DNA from: Promerops cafer
Taxonomy: Eukaryota; Chordata; Aves; Passeriformes; Nectariniidae
Length of the DNA stretch: 64,000 nt
NCBI GenBank assembly: GCA_013398275.1
Contig: VZSE01009983.1
Location: 43,952 to 107,951, forward strand
Direction: 5' to 3'
The position numbers were made by a program, and so were the translations under genes. Position 1 is the first letter of the stretch; each line of letters begins with the position of its first letter. A model generated the notes under the pieces. It was not told where the DNA came from, did no database searches, and saw only the letters and a list, made by a program, of their open reading frames with translations. Below are positions 13,401 to 28,000 of this stretch, in pieces.

Positions 13401-14651
13401 AGCAAGGTCAGCCTCTGCTGGTCAGGTTCAGTGTTTTGAAATTACATTTTGGGCTGTGAGGTTTCCCTCCGACATCCCAACCAACCGGTCTGCAAGGAGC
13501 ACGCAAGCCACTACAGAAAGTTGCAGCTGCAATTAGCTGGTGAGTTGACACAGCAGGCAAGGCGTGAAACAAAATTTCAAAAACTGCCAAACTTGATCAG
13601 CAAGGGTTCCTCAAACACTTGCCATGTCATTTCCAAGCAACAAGAGGGAAGCATCTCAGAAGCTTAACCCTTTTCACGGTCAGAGGCTTGCACAGAGGGG
13701 ACACAATCAACACCAAACCCTGCTTTCCTCCTCCTGCCTCCCTCTTCCAGCAGACCTGAAGCAGCCTGGGCTCTGCAGGCAGAAACCATCTGGGGAGCTG
13801 CTCTTTCTTTTTGGTAATTTCCCCACTGCAAGACTGGGATGCTGCTTCATTTCTCTATGTCCATTTTCCCCCAGTACTTGCCTAATAATGCCAAGATATC
13901 CAGTTCAATTTGATAAGGGGCATGTGGTGTCTAACTGGGGCTGTCAAGAAACAAAGGGGTCACCTTTGACAAATTCCACACGTGCTCTGTGGACAAGGAT
14001 AAGAAAATGAGAAGTTGTGTTGCAGAACTAGAAAAATTAACAGCTGGATGCTCACATATTTAAATAAGTGATCAGAAGGGAACACTGATTATTGCCAAAT
14101 TCTCAAAGTACCATCAAGTTGCTCTCTCCTCTCCTCTCCTATTGCTAGACATCCAGCGCTCTCTTTTCTTAGAAACAGTAGATGAATCCTTTCTATTTCT
14201 GGCTACCCACACTCCCTTCTTTGCCCTTTACAGCTTAATAGACTTGCTGCTGGTAAATACAAAACTAAACCCACTCTGAGTGCTCAGAGCTTCAATACAC
14301 ATTAAAAAATTATAGACACCACCTCTGGACATACTGAAATTTATGTCTGTGTCTAAAGAGGCTGTTATTGTAGTGAGTAATCCAAACTTTACCACTATTC
14401 ACAGCCGGACAAACAAGCTTTAATCAGCCCGTATCTGCTCAGTTGGAGTCTTTCTGTAAAATGATTCAGCTGGCTTTATAACACAAGTGTCCACTAAGTA
14501 CACCTCTAAATTTTTCTAAGCCATTTTACTGATACTTCTATTCACAGGGCAATCAGCTGTGGTTCCTCTAAGGGTAGTGTTCATAAAGCCTCCTTTCCAA
14601 GAGAGCCTGGGAACTTTTCATAAATGGCAGACCTTTTAAATAACAGTTATC

Positions 14652-14671
14652 TGCACCGGTCCTACGGTGCA
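14652..14671. repeat. GC-rich inverted repeat
   Basis: TGCACCG and CGGTGCA arms with a six-base loop, in otherwise AT-rich intron. Confidence 0.8.
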
Positions 14672-15365
14672 CAGCTCCACAGTGCTCTGGTCTGCAATAG
14701 AGCTAGAGGTCCCCTCTGAAAGCAGGGAAGTTCACCACCTAATTTCTCTAATGCAACTCTAAAGGTTAATTGGTCTGAAAGAGTAATGGGGGACTGCTAG
14801 CTAATGATATATGCCTGAAGGCTTTGCAGCTTGCCTTTATTTTATACAGTCAAGTCCAGAGCATAAAACACAGGTGATATCACCAGGACTTTTTAGACCC
14901 CCCTGCACTCCACCTTGCCCACCTCAGCCCTGGGCTACACCCACATATGTGGGGAGAAGGCAGCAGGATCTGAAGGCAGCTCTGTTCCACCTGCATTTCA
15001 TGCCTTATTAGGGGGGCTCGGAGAAGTGCCGCTGCTGCACTCCTCATTACCACTGCGGAGAACTAAAAACAAGCCTAATGAGGAGAGCCAGAGCGTACAG
15101 TACGGGCTGGGAGGAGGGACATCCTCCCACTCTCCCCAAGGAATCCGGCCAAAATCTTCAATTTGCCATTTATGACAGCTAATTAGTTATTCTATTCAAA
15201 ATCTTTGCTTTAAATAAAAGAACTAATTATACACAAAGGTCAGTCCCCCACCTCCTGTGAAGCACACATAATTGGCTTATTTCCCCAACATTGTGTGTAT
15301 GTTTTACACAATGCTTTCAGGCAGATGGCTTTAACTCTTTCCCTCGACAAGTTTTTTGTGTTGGC

Positions 15366-15418
15366 TTTTTTGTTGTTGTTGGGGCTTTTGTTTGTTTGTT
15401 TGGTTTTTTTTTTTTTTG
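15366..15418. repeat. TTG/TTTG-rich and poly-T low-complexity tract
   Basis: GTT and GTTT repeats run into a 14-base T run, about 100 bases from the CA repeat. Open frames here are low-complexity artefacts. Confidence 0.9.
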
Positions 15419-15515
15419 CTGTTACACTGTTCTTCTTTTTTTAAAACCCCAAAACTTTTCCTCAGAGTAGCTACTTCAAGAGTAAAAGCTTGCTCAACAA
15501 CAAAGCAAATAACTG

Positions 15516-15538
15516 CACACACACACACACACACACAC
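15516..15538. repeat. (CA)n microsatellite
   Basis: A 23-base uninterrupted CA dinucleotide run in LMO1 intron 1, likely length-polymorphic. Confidence 0.95.
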
Positions 15539-18500
15539 GATACTTCTGCTCTCCAAAAGGTTTGTGACAATCGCTCCCTGTTGTACAGCACCTTGCATAA
15601 CACAGCACTGGAATTATATTTTTATTCTCCAGCACAAATTCTTCATTGAGCAGTGCCTTCAGATACTGCTACCACACTTCTGAACCTTCTTCTGCCAAAC
15701 ACCACAGTTATTGCAGGTTTACATTACACTTACTTTTTTTTATTATTTATAATATTTTTAAGGGTGGGTTTTGTTTTGTTTTAATTTATATAACTGATTA
15801 TTACAAGGATGCAGCATTCCAGTCCTAAAAGCAATTCTGGTTTAGAGACCAGGGGTTTGGCAGTCAAGCAACTGAGCCTAAGTTTCAGAGCTCCACTTGA
15901 AGGAAAAAAATGTTTATTTCTAGCATCAACACCATTTAAATGAACTGATCCCTTTTGCTTGATAACAAAAACCCCAGCATTTGGCTGCAAAAGATGAAAA
16001 AGTAACTGAAGAGTAGGAGTAATCTTATTAACTCCTGTCTCATCTCAATAAATAGGCTGCAGTCTTATGTCTTTTATCAGAGGATCTGATATCATTTAAA
16101 AGCATTAGAGCCCTGCATCACCCATTTAAGTAAATGCAGACAGTCATTGCCAAAAAGATGCAGTGAATTTCATTCCCTTAAAAAGAAACTCACTTTGTGT
16201 TCCCAGTATTGTATTACTCACCTTCTCTGAATATTTACCCCATGAAACAAGTCAGACCTTGCACTCCCACTGAATGGAGTGTGCTGTGTCGGGCATCTTC
16301 ACCAAGAATTTCATCAGAAGAATTGCAGCCAGCAAGGTGAAACTCATCATGTCATCCGTATATCCAATTAAAACGTTGCATTTGGAACACCAAGTACTTG
16401 CAACTAAAAGCTTATGAGTAAGCCTGAGACCATTCATCAAAATTATTCAATGAGAAACCACAATCTTTTTTCAAGTTTCATGCTGCAATATGCAGCTGGT
16501 GATTTTTACAGTGGCTTTAGCAATTCATTTGGGGTATTCTTTCTTCTGAATCATTACTGAACAAATTTCCCAAGCATGGCAAAAAAGTAGTTGGAAAGGG
16601 CAGTTAATAGGACAAACAACATTTTGATCACCACTTCTATTTTGACTATTCTAGAGTCCTCTGCCCAATAACACAGCAACTTTTTTTTGTCCATACACTT
16701 CATGAAAAGCTGTAGAGAAATATATTTTAGAGTCTAGTGTCTCCTGGCAGTTTCAGCTGCCTAAAGGTTACCTAAAGCTTCATGAGTGGCTTAAACCTCC
16801 CTTCAATCTCACATGTAGGGACTCTGTTTTCAAGCCATTTGCTCAGACAGACCAACATCTTCAAAAAAATTATTTGGCATCGTTTGAATCTGTACCAATG
16901 TAGGTCCTGATTCAGGACATGATGTTTAGGGTTAGAATACAGACTTCCACTTTCCCCACAAGTTTTGAGTCTTCCAGTACCTTTTAGCCTCTCTCAATTA
17001 CAGAGTTTCTCCTACCAGAGGCCAGCCCGTAGCTATAAAGAAACACATGGCAACAGGACTAAACACAAACCATAATAATTGTTGCTGCAAGACAGTTTCT
17101 ATAAATCATTTCAGGAAGCAATGTTTTCCCTGTGCTCATAAAATGTGTTTGTTTGAGCTTTAATTTTTCGTAATTGGCACATGTCCAAAGTTTATTCCTA
17201 GCACATCCAGTGTTTCAGTAAAATCCATTTTTACTGTTTGAAGCCCTGGAAGCAGTACAAAGACATACAGATTTCTTCTACTTTCAACCTAATCTGAGAA
17301 CATTCTGATCAAGTTTTCTCCATTAGTCACAATTTAGCGTACTGCAGTCTGGCAAAGGTCCTGATTTCAGGTGGCCAGCTCTCTCCTTCAGTGTCTGTAG
17401 TCGAAAAAAGTCTGGCAATGGAGTGACTACCCTCAAACCACCTTTCAAGCAGTATAAGAATGAGAAAAAAAAAATTATTAGGGATGACTGGCCTGAAATT
17501 CATCCCATATTCCTCAACATTCCATCAATTTGCAGGTGACTATTGGAAAGACATTAACCTCAAAAGTTGTCTGTTTAGTGGGTTTGGGTGTCAGAGCAAA
17601 GTAGCGGAAGAAGAGTCTCTGAGTCAAATGGTCACAAAGGTAAGAAGTCATCCCTAACTTTTCAGTTCTTTTAAGAATAACCTGTGTACCAAAATTAAAC
17701 ACAAAGCAGGGTTTGTTTTCCTCCCCTTTTCCAACAGAAAATAAAATGAAAAAACCTTCTACCAAGTTAAATATCTCAAGGAGTGTCCAAGAAGTAAAAA
17801 CTCCTGTTATTTCCAGGCTGATAAGTGATGCTACACAATTCTCACCTCCCAGTTAAAATGGCCTGTTTAACATACCGAGGTTTCGAGACATGAGCAAAGA
17901 TGTGCAGTGCAGCAGTGCTCAGGTTCAGCAGTGAAACATTAACATCACCCTGACAGATCTGGCATGCTGTATATGTGAATATTTTAAGGAGAATAGAACT
18001 ATATCACTGCACAACCACCATAATCTTTTCTTCTGCCTCTTTGCAGACATACACGATGTCAACCTAAGCTTTCGGCAACCTTAATAGAATTTCAGTGCCC
18101 ACTGCCAAATGGCCATTTGATGTTCTGCTCTGTGTACACTGATGAAGCAATCTGTCACAGCCCTTAATGCAGGCAATGATGACTATCCAACCTAAAGCTT
18201 TCACAGGCTTATAGAAATTTCTCAAGACTTTTGGAGCCTATAGTAATTTGCGCAATACCACAAAAGAATTTGGAATCCTGGTGTGCTCTGTATTTAATGA
18301 AATATGAATATACTCCTTTAAATGTTTCTAGAAGAAATCCTACTCAGGCCAAAAGCATATTTTATACCATCAATCACCAGAAAGTTGTGTTGGCAACTCT
18401 GAAATAGCAAATGCTATTGTGATTGCAAGTTATTGTAGTATGAGAGCCCCTCCTGCCCCTGTCCAAACTTACTGCCAAGGCAAGCACTGATGTTCATGCC

Positions 18501-19167
18501 CTGCACAAGATTAGTGTAATAAATACACAAGGACTAAAATTTATTTGCATATAAGAGGCAAGGAGAGATTTGCCTATGGGGAATGCAGATGGAATCTATC
18601 TATTTAATGCAATCTGTGTAAGAGATACAACTGCCGTTGACTGACCTTCCAGAAGTTGTGAAATACACTTCCCCAGTGATTTAGAAAGATGCAGTTACCC
18701 ACCAAACCTACCCTCTTCTCCCTTTCCTAGAAAAACCAGAGCAACCCATCTGCTAGTAAAAGTTGAAAGGAGAAGGGCAAGCTATTTCCTTGTCTTCTTG
18801 TTGAAAGGAAAAAACACAACAGACAGTCCTTTGCAGGACCATTTGCATGCTGAGCTGTCAGACCATGCACTGTCCATTAAAGAGATAGCATCCCTTTTCA
18901 TAAGTCCATTTGGGATCCATTTTAGTGTTATCTAAAAATCAAATCTACATGGTAATCCTTTTAATGTACTCTTGACTTTTAAAAACAGCTTTATGTTCCT
19001 TCAGGAAATGTTTTAAGCCATTACTCAGTAATTACTACTCACCCATGAAAACACTGATCTTTTACAATATATAATCGGTTTGCTGACTTAAAAAATAAAG
19101 CAGACTGGAATGTTGTCTCATGAAAGTAGCAAAGGAAAACCAAGGATAAGAGAGCATCCCATCTCCT

Positions 19168-19184
19168 CCCCCCCCCCCCCCCCN
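19168..19184. repeat. Poly-C run with one ambiguous base
   Basis: Sixteen C followed by one N and then five T. The length is probably unreliable in the assembly. Confidence 0.95.
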
Positions 19185-20539
19185 TTTTTCTTGTTGTATG
19201 AGAGAGGCTGAGGTGGTCACAGTTCCAAGCGCCTGTGTGTGGAGACCCTCAGTCTCAGTCCTGCATTGGTGAGCACTGTGCAATAAATATTGATTTAGGA
19301 AGTGGAGTTTGTATCATTGTAGATAGAAATAATACCCTAACCTTTTGCAAACCCTGAAGTTTTGAAGGACGCTACACAACCTTCCAAAAGGCTGTGGAAT
19401 TTGTGGAACTGCTTTGATAAGAACAAGTCTCAGAAGAGGTGTCAAAAACGGTTCACATCTAGTGCAGCTTTACTGGATTTATCCACAGCTGCACTCAACA
19501 TAAGAATGCTCAGTCAGACTCCAGGGGCTTGAAATTACCTTGAAAGTCCGACTACCATCTCCCAAAGGACTTGCCTTGCTCTTTTCCAAACTCCTTGACA
19601 CACCCAGAGGAGGCTGGAAGGCGGAGAAGAGTTTAAGGGAGACCCAGAACTGCCTTGCCCTTTGCAGCAGAAGCCAGAAAGAGGGTGGAGTGCCAGAGTG
19701 CATTTTGCTCAGGTATAGCTGCTGTCTGAGAAGGACCAGACAAAAGCCCATGACTTGTATGGTGCAGTCACTTGACTACAGGAGATCCCTGGATATCCTG
19801 GCCTTGCAAGCAGTTTGACAAAGACCCAAGATACTTAAACGAAGTGTAGCCCACCAACAACCAATCCTTCCTCTCCCAGTGCTGACCCCAGAAAGCACAA
19901 TGCCCTTCATGATGGCTCTGGCAAAGCAGTTTAATATTTCAAGACTAGATAAAGGGCAGGGTGATGTTTGTCAGAAAGAATTTGCTGTACCTTGCAAATA
20001 GTACCAACCAAAGTTGTTCTATTAATGCCACGAGAAGGCAGAGAAGCAGAGGCTAAATACTTCTTTGCCTCTGTTCTTCTGTTTACTGAGGTCTAACTTA
20101 AGCCTTACTGAGCCACAGTTTGCTTCCACACTCAGATATTACTCTACCCCGTTTTGCTATTGCAATTAGGACAGAGAAAGTCCCACTCTTGGACATTTCC
20201 CCTTTCATTCCCAGGAAAAGGTATGCAGACCCCACTGCAAGGCTGTTCATTAAACATTTGTTATAGCTGCAGTTGGCTAGTAACTATATGCCTCAAATTA
20301 ATTTTTATTATTCACTTCTGATTAAGTCAGGGCTCACAAGCCACAGCTGGCCATTAATGCTACCCTTCTTTACAAGAAAATAATGCTGATAAGAATGAGA
20401 AGTGGTTTCTTGGCTGTTGTATACTCATTCTGTAATAAGTTCCTTTGAGGTGACGTATAGAGACAGGATTTGAGCATTATTACCCTGGACAACAGCAAAG
20501 ACACAAGTAGAATTGCAAGACTTTTTTCTTTTGTTCCTA

Positions 20540-20563
20540 TTTTTTTTTTTTTTTTTTTTTTTT
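20540..20563. repeat. Poly-T run (24 bases)
   Basis: A pure T homopolymer. No target-site duplication or retroposon body was recognised beside it. Confidence 0.95.
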
Positions 20564-22430
20564 GACATGTCCAAGCAAGGCTGTGAAAACCTTGCTGCAA
20601 TTCATATATTCCAGAATAAAATGAACACTACAGGTTTGGGGCAAATTAGCATGACATTTAGTTTGCATTAAAGCATCCTAGAAGTCATATTAAGTATATC
20701 ATAACAGAGCATATTCTACTCTATTAAGCATTCAGGAGCATCACAGTATTCAGAATATGGATGAGATGCTGGAATTGCACAAGACACTCCTCCTCTTACG
20801 ACTGACCACTGAGTTGAATTCAAGCTGATCATGAAGGAGCCATTTCCATTAATCTACAGTAGCTCTCTAATCCTATTCCTTGAATTTCAGACCACCATCA
20901 CTACAAGAATTTATGACCTGCTGCCTGCACTTTGGATGGTGCTCGCACTTCACTCTTTTCTTCAATGCATCCTGCTCCACTGGATCATTACCACTGTTTC
21001 ATGCAGCAACTCATCCCCTTAAAGTGGAAGCCTGCTCTTCAATTCAGTTGTTCATGCTCCATTTAATTCTCACCAACACACGTTGGTGGTTACAGGTTGG
21101 TGGAAGACGGTGATGGTTACACTTGGCCAGAAACAATGAAAAAACATAATAATCATATGACCCAACCCAATGTGCAGAACTGAAAGCCTCCTGAAATGTA
21201 CCTCCTGAAGTCTGGCCCGGATATGTAGCTACTAATGCTTTGCCTGAAACCTCTGAGACTAAAAAGAAATTCTAAACCACAAACCTTCGGCTCCAAAAAA
21301 TGCCACATTTCTGGGCCAAAAAACTTACTGAGCAGCTTTTCCTCTGCTCCATTTCCATGGGAGTGTCCGCCGTGTGATTTGCTCAGTTTTTGCCCACCTC
21401 ATCATGAGACTCCTGACTGCTGAAAAGAACTCCTTCACTGAACTAATGAAATAAGGAGTCTTAAGTGCCCTGCAATCCTTTTTAGAAAAGGCTGTATCTC
21501 CAGATGAGTCTCAATTTCACAGCATCAGGGAACCGTGTGCCAACGCGCTGAACCGGAACACCAGGGCTAGCAGGAGCTGCAGACAACAATGCTAACATCA
21601 GGGTTATTTTAGATTAGAGCACTTCCAAATCAATTTTGGATTTAAACTTTTAAATGCACTCTCCAGAAGGAATCTGCACTGACTGAGTATTTTCAAGGCT
21701 AATTTTCTAAGCCTGAATGAAACTCATTCTTATCTAAGAAAAAGATGCAACTAACCTTTGCCACAAAGGCCGGGTCACAGCTAGAACACGAGGCAGACAA
21801 CAGTCCTAGAAAGGAATAAACTGCCTAACTACACATCCATAAAACTGCTAACAAAAACAACAACCACAACAACAAAAAAAGCCATACTGATTCTGTTGGG
21901 AAGTGATTTTAACTGAGGCCAGAAGTTGTCAGGGTATTTGGAATCCAAGGCACTTCTGTTGCTGAGGTACCCCATCTCCCACAAGCAGGGGTAAGGGAAT
22001 GCTCTGGGATATCCAGGAGAGCAGGGCTGCACTCCAGGAACAGGCATCACGCTGCAGTGGGATAAAGGAAGAGCTGAATATCCACAGCCTGATGGCAGTT
22101 TTTTTCCAGACTGAAACTCCTGCTGAATTAAGACAGATCCTCAGCACTCACAGAAAAGAAAGTGGTTGTGATGAGAGAAGAGAATTTGTAAGACAGATGG
22201 GAGAGTTAAGGTTAAAGTTCAGACCAGAAGCAATTAAGATGGGTAAGAGTGCTCTGCAACTTGACACAGGTTTGCTTTGTATTCAGAACTTTTCACTAGC
22301 ATTAAGCATCTTAACTTGTGTATAGAGAGATTATAATTAAAACCTGACAAGCTTAAATTAGCCATTTAGAAAAGGTTCTCCAGAAAGCTTTTAAAGTAGA
22401 CTAAACATATTTATTAAAATGCAAGAAAGG

Positions 22431-22448
22431 AAAAAAAAAAAAAAAAAA
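22431..22448. repeat. Poly-A run (18 bases)
   Basis: A pure A homopolymer. Another A run lies about 200 bases on (22652-22672). Confidence 0.9.
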
Positions 22449-22651
22449 GAGCCATTTTCAGTTACAATAGTTTTCCCTACCTAGATATTTCAAGAGATTA
22501 GACAAGTTTGAAATCAAAGTTCTGCAACTGTCCAAAGCCACTTAACAGGGGGGAGTGAGAGGAAGTGTGGCAATTAGAAAAACCTTTAAAACCCCCTCTA
22601 TTTAACAGCCACAATCCTCTGGATGAATTTAAGCACTCCAGAAACCCCATT

Positions 22652-22672
22652 AAAAAAAAAAAAAAAAAAAAA
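22652..22672. repeat. Poly-A run (21 bases)
   Basis: A pure A homopolymer followed by a purine-rich GGGAGAGGAGG stretch. Confidence 0.9.
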
Positions 22673-25041
22673 GGGAGAGGAGGAAAAAAGATCCTTATTT
22701 CCCTTTGGGATTTTTGAGCACTTCAGGGAGTTCTCTATTATAGCTCCCCAGGGACGGGGGAATTATGTCAATCTGCCACAAGGTGGGCAGTTAGTGAGGG
22801 AGGCAGCCTGGGAACTGGTTTGCACCAGGCCATTCCAATTAAACCAAGGGAGCATTTTCACCTCACACTGGCTATTTAGATTAATTCCTAGTGTTTCAAT
22901 GGTATACAATTTTCCTATGAGTTCAAGAAACTGAATCTAAAGCAAATTTGCTCTGTATCAAAGGAACATATCCACCAGTGCCAAATTACACCAGGTAATT
23001 TATTCCCCCTCAAAAGAAAAATGCTACAAATATTTTGGTATTTCAAGAAAAAGTTCACAGACTATAAGTATCTATTAACCAGGTTTGTGAAAATATAAGT
23101 CATTAAGGGCAAGGCTGCTGCAAAGTCCACCTTGTTACTTCCAAATCAGATTATAGTCTTTCTTTATCTGCCTCACCTGTTCATAAAGTAGATACAGTCC
23201 TGGAGAAATATGGCTGGACATCTAGCTGAGACACAAGACCCAAAGGCTGGTTTCCTAGCACAGACATCCAACCCTGCCATGCCCTCCTCTACCGTCCAGG
23301 CCAAGCAAGCAATCCGGTGGATCTCAGCACACCTTTTGGTAAGGAAACACCTTCAAACATTTGCTTATTAACCTAAAGAAGCTTCTACATTAACCTGTTA
23401 ACCTAAGGAACAACCCTACATTATTCCTAGCTCTCATTGCTCCCAAAGCCGCATCAGCTTCTCTCAACCTTTGTTTTTAAAGCTCTGAAGCAGATGTTTT
23501 ACATGCATGAAGTGCACGATATGGGTATGTGGATAGGCCACAGGGTGCCCTTGTCACAACCTGCTGCATGTTGAAGACTCAGAAGTTCCACGATCGCAGC
23601 ATCCTGCTTTTGGGTGAGAAAGAAAGGTGGATAGGTAGAGCAGGAACAGAAGACAGCACAAATGTTATATGAAATACGGTGTAGACATGAGTACTGTAGT
23701 TCTTCAAAGTAAGGAGAGAGCCAGTGCCTGTCCCTGAGAAAAATAATCAAGCTGCAGCAGCAATAATCACTCTAAACCCATGTCGTTTATCTGCAGCCTA
23801 CATTCATTGCCTCCACATGCAAACTGTAATCCTTTTCTCCAATCTACCTCAACTCTGCAGCACTCCATGCAGCACCTCTTTTCAGAGGAGTGTCTAAATT
23901 ATCTAAGTGCAGGAAAAAAGAATGTTACTTTAAAGCAAGCCATGATCTGCCACAGCAAAGCGTGAGATGAGTAATTTGTTACTTCAAGTGCTAGGAGGCC
24001 TTTTAATTTTTTTTTTTTTCTGAGTGCCAACAGTATTTGAAGTGGTAATGTGCATATAGAAATCTCAATGTACTTCATCGTCATAGCCCACCAGTGTACT
24101 TACTCCTAATTCACAGTGAACCAAAAGTCTGATAAGGAAAAACAACACCTGCTCCAGATCTAATACCTAGTGGAAGTGTGTGAATGAGGATTTCCAAAGC
24201 TCAAGATCCATTTGGATCCTTAACTGAACTGCTTACAAACAGGAATTGGGTGAAAAAGAATAGATATCTGCATTTCAGACACCCTAAGGTCCAAGGAAAA
24301 ATATCTATCCCTGTTTCGGTTATCTGTAGCACAGAAATTTCACAGCGACTGCCGGGTGTGCAACTGCCACTCCGCTTTCAGAGAATTAAACAGCAGAAGA
24401 CTTCTCCAGAGACTTCTCACTTCTTACGCGGGTTCAGCCTTATTTTCACTTCATTCCCAAACCTAGGGCAGCTTAAATCCATCTCCACTCCCAAGCAGGT
24501 CCATCAGGCACACCAGAGGAGGGCAGATCCCTCCTCCCAGCACTGTAGCAGGACCACCGCTGTATCCTCCACTGCCTGTCCCACTGTGCCTGTCTGCCCC
24601 TGATGACAGCTGCCTGGGGCATGGGTATTTTCCCCTGGAAGTTCCTGGCAGGAATTCCTCTCCCAGGTGAGAGCCTCTGCTCCCCTCTGAGAAGAGTTTG
24701 GCTCAGTTGTCTCGAAAATCCCCAGTGGTGACATCTCCCTGTTGTTTTCTCCTCTCTCTTCCAATTCCCTCAGCCACTCTCTGTGGGTACCACCAATAAG
24801 ATGGCTCTGAAATGAACTTGCTAAGCACTCTCTAGTCTGTCAATAGGACTGCTGCCCAGCTTTGATGGACATGTATCTTGTGCTCAAAAGCCTACACCTG
24901 ATCTCTGACCTCTGGGAAGCAAAAACGTGTCACTGTTACATGATATCACCATGAATCAGGTACTCCAAAATATTTACTTTTATTTTAATGAGCTCCCCCG
25001 ACAAACTATTTCTACAGCCTGAGCAAGCAGAAAACTTGATT

Positions 25042-25057
25042 AAAAAAAAAAAAAAAA
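25042..25057. repeat. Poly-A run (16 bases)
   Basis: A pure A homopolymer in LMO1 intron 1. Confidence 0.9.
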
Positions 25058-28000
25058 TACAATTCCAGCGCTGACACTGCATGCTTTTTGTCTAGAGACA
25101 AACCCAACCATATTACAACCATAGAACTAGAGGGTGAAACGTGTCCATCTCCAGAGAGAAGTAAAGCCAACAGGCAGCACAATTTAAACAGCCAAGAAAA
25201 CCAGGGGAAATCCTTCCAATGCATGAGTGCTCTGAGACATCCTCTATCTATGCAAAACAGGCCACTTCCATGCTTAAGATCTGCCCATCCCTCTCTTCAG
25301 GATCAACCCTCAGCAATAACAACAGTTCATCTGCTGCTGCGAAGGTCAAGGGCTCGCCAGCCCTCTGGAGATTTGAGCTACTGGTTCCACAGAGTCTGCC
25401 AGTATCAAACCTGACACTTAGATTAGCAGTTACTCCCCAGACATATCTAATTTCCCATTTCTTCAGTTTCTAGTGTCAAAATACACTCGCAGTACAATAT
25501 GCAAACCTCCACTGGCAGTATCTTTTCTCTCTCTTCAGTTGTGGTGGGAGGAATGCTTATTTTTTCAGGAAAAAGTTGTACTTTTACGTTAATGTATTAT
25601 CATACTCATATACCCCATAGCTCATGTTTTTCTTATACAGCATCAAAAATAGTAAAGCTGCATTCCACAGTTACCATCACATTATCAGCAGACAGAGAAA
25701 TATTTTGGAAGTTAGCATGTAAGACAGATGCTCTGCATTATAAACCCCAGAGAATGATCAGTCTTTGATATGCAGTTCATGGATGGCTACATCTCAGCTC
25801 CATTTGGTGGCCTTCCTTGAGCCAATCCACTGCAGCACCACGTATCACCCTGGTAAGATTTGAATAAGCACAGGGACCGGCACGTTCCCCTCCTCAGAGG
25901 CCAGTGAAGAGTTAAACCAAGGCACCACTTTTTCCTATTCCACATGACAAGATCAGAGCAAACCTGTGTCCTTGCCTCTTCCACAGCCTTAATATATTAA
26001 AACTATTACTCACTTTTACTCATCATGAACAAGGTTTGCCTCATTTTTATCCTAAACTGTGAAGCAGCAATTTCCACCAGCTCTTCCGCAACCCAGGTCC
26101 ACCCTTACACACCCACGAAAGGCTCCTGCCACGCCACACAAGAGCCACTGTCCCTTTGTGTTGGGATGCCAACGTCTTAAAAGCCTTAAAGTAGAAGGGG
26201 CAACCTGAGTAATTTCATGCCCAGATGCAAGGAATTTTTAACAGGGAACGAGACAAAATGAAGCTTAAAGGGCAGGTATTAAATCTCATCAGTCCACTGT
26301 GTGCCAAGGCTATTAAGAAAGTTTGGAATTACAACAGAGCTCTGCGTCAAAACCTACAGACCTGCTTCTCCAAGGCTACATATTTAAGTAGCTTGCAGAT
26401 ACACACTTGTGTTTCTCAAGATGCTTTTACATGGGCCCAAAGCTGCACCAGCAGCCTGCACACAAAAGCTGTTCCTGCACAGCACGTGGTAGCAGAGAAC
26501 AACTTGTCCTCATTGGCTCCAGTGGGGCAAACGGGCACCAGCTTCATTCCATTAGCTACATTTATTATGTGGCTGCACTGGTTCCTTTCCCTCCCCCTCT
26601 GTCTGTCAAAGGACAAGCCATGTCTGAACTCTGGGACTTTTTATAAAAACTGCCATTGGTGATTTTTGAGTTCCATTAATTCAGGGACAATTCTGCAGAA
26701 AAAGTCCACATTCAGATGCAGTGCACCTTGTAAAGTGTTGAGAGAAGAAAAAAGCCACAGCAATGCAGAGGCTCGGGCCACAGAAATGGCAAGAGGATAT
26801 CAAATGTTGCTTTAAGTGCTGAAATATTTGTGCTTTGAAAGAAAAATGCCTTCAGGAATCCCAGCAGGAGTCACCTCTATATAATAAAGACTTCACTTAT
26901 AAAGGGACATTTATTATTTTTAATTAATGGCATTCTGATAGACACATTTACATTTCTATGTGTCAGATTCAGCAGAATACAAAATGACTGAAGGCCTCGT
27001 ATTTTGCTCTGAAAACGGCCATAAAAGGATCTAAAGGTGACAAAAAAGAAAAAAAAAAGAAAAATCCACATTTTCTAGAAGACATACGATGTCCTTTGGT
27101 TCCTTACAGTTCTGAAGCCTGGTTAGTACAGCAAGGCTTTTGAAATACAGATTTAAACCTGCAAACAGCAAAGCGAAATGCCACTACAGCTCCTTGTGAA
27201 ATTTGGTGACGACCACACTGAGAAGCAGTAATAGATCTTGATCACATCATCCCATGGATTATTAGAGAAATCTAATGTGGCAGAACATTGCATAGTAGGT
27301 TTCTGGAAAAATGAATAGCTAGAAGACTCAAAGAAATTCCCACTTTGCCAGCAAAATGTATACAATGTTACTGGATTTCAAACATCCGAAATAAAAGCCG
27401 ATAGAGAATGAACACTTTCATCTTGTAAGAAAAAACAACTTGTTTTGGGGAAAATCTAGAAATAAAAAGCCACTTCAGTGACATGTTGTAACTGAAGCAC
27501 CAACAAATTCTTCCCACATACACACACACACCCCCACAGGTTGCTGGTGCCACAGCACACACATGGCCAGGACTGACACGCAAACCTTTGTCACTTGTGA
27601 CCCTCCCTAGGGCTAAGAAGATGACAACATTAACTCAACCACAAGAAGGTAGGAATCATATTTAAAAAAAAAGCCAAAACAGTACAAATAAAGTGCAGGT
27701 TCTTAAGGCCCAAAGGCATTGCACCGCCCAACTCCCCGAGGCAACAGGTCGTCTTTGTTACATATGAGTACACATACATCAACCATCAAATCCTTTTTCA
27801 GTCACCTCCAAATAATGTATGTTATCTAGAAGAACAATTTTACTCATGTTCACTCTCCTTTCTCTGCTGGAAAGAGCTGCAGACTGTTTGCTTTACCAAA
27901 AACTGGAACACTGGTTGGTTTTGTCGTTGGGTGGGGTTTGTTGGGGGCATTTTTTGATATTTTGTCATTGTTTTATTTAAAATTAAGAATACCCCATGGA

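Larger units (their letters stand above)
10468..20000 (-). other. LMO1: LMO1 intron 1, 3' portion
   Basis: Non-coding intronic sequence directly upstream of exon 2. It contains a CTCTC pentamer tract (14121-14140), a GC-rich hairpin (14652-14671), an AT-rich block at 15170-15240 with TAATTA-type motifs, a TTTG/poly-T tract (15366-15418), a CA repeat (15516-15538) and a poly-C run ending in an N (19168-19184). Open frames are short and do not resemble known proteins. Confidence 0.8.

Noticed and set aside
15331..15649. Open frames with poly-Lys, poly-Phe and Cys-Val repeats
   Set aside because: They are translations of the poly-T/TTTG and CA simple repeats.
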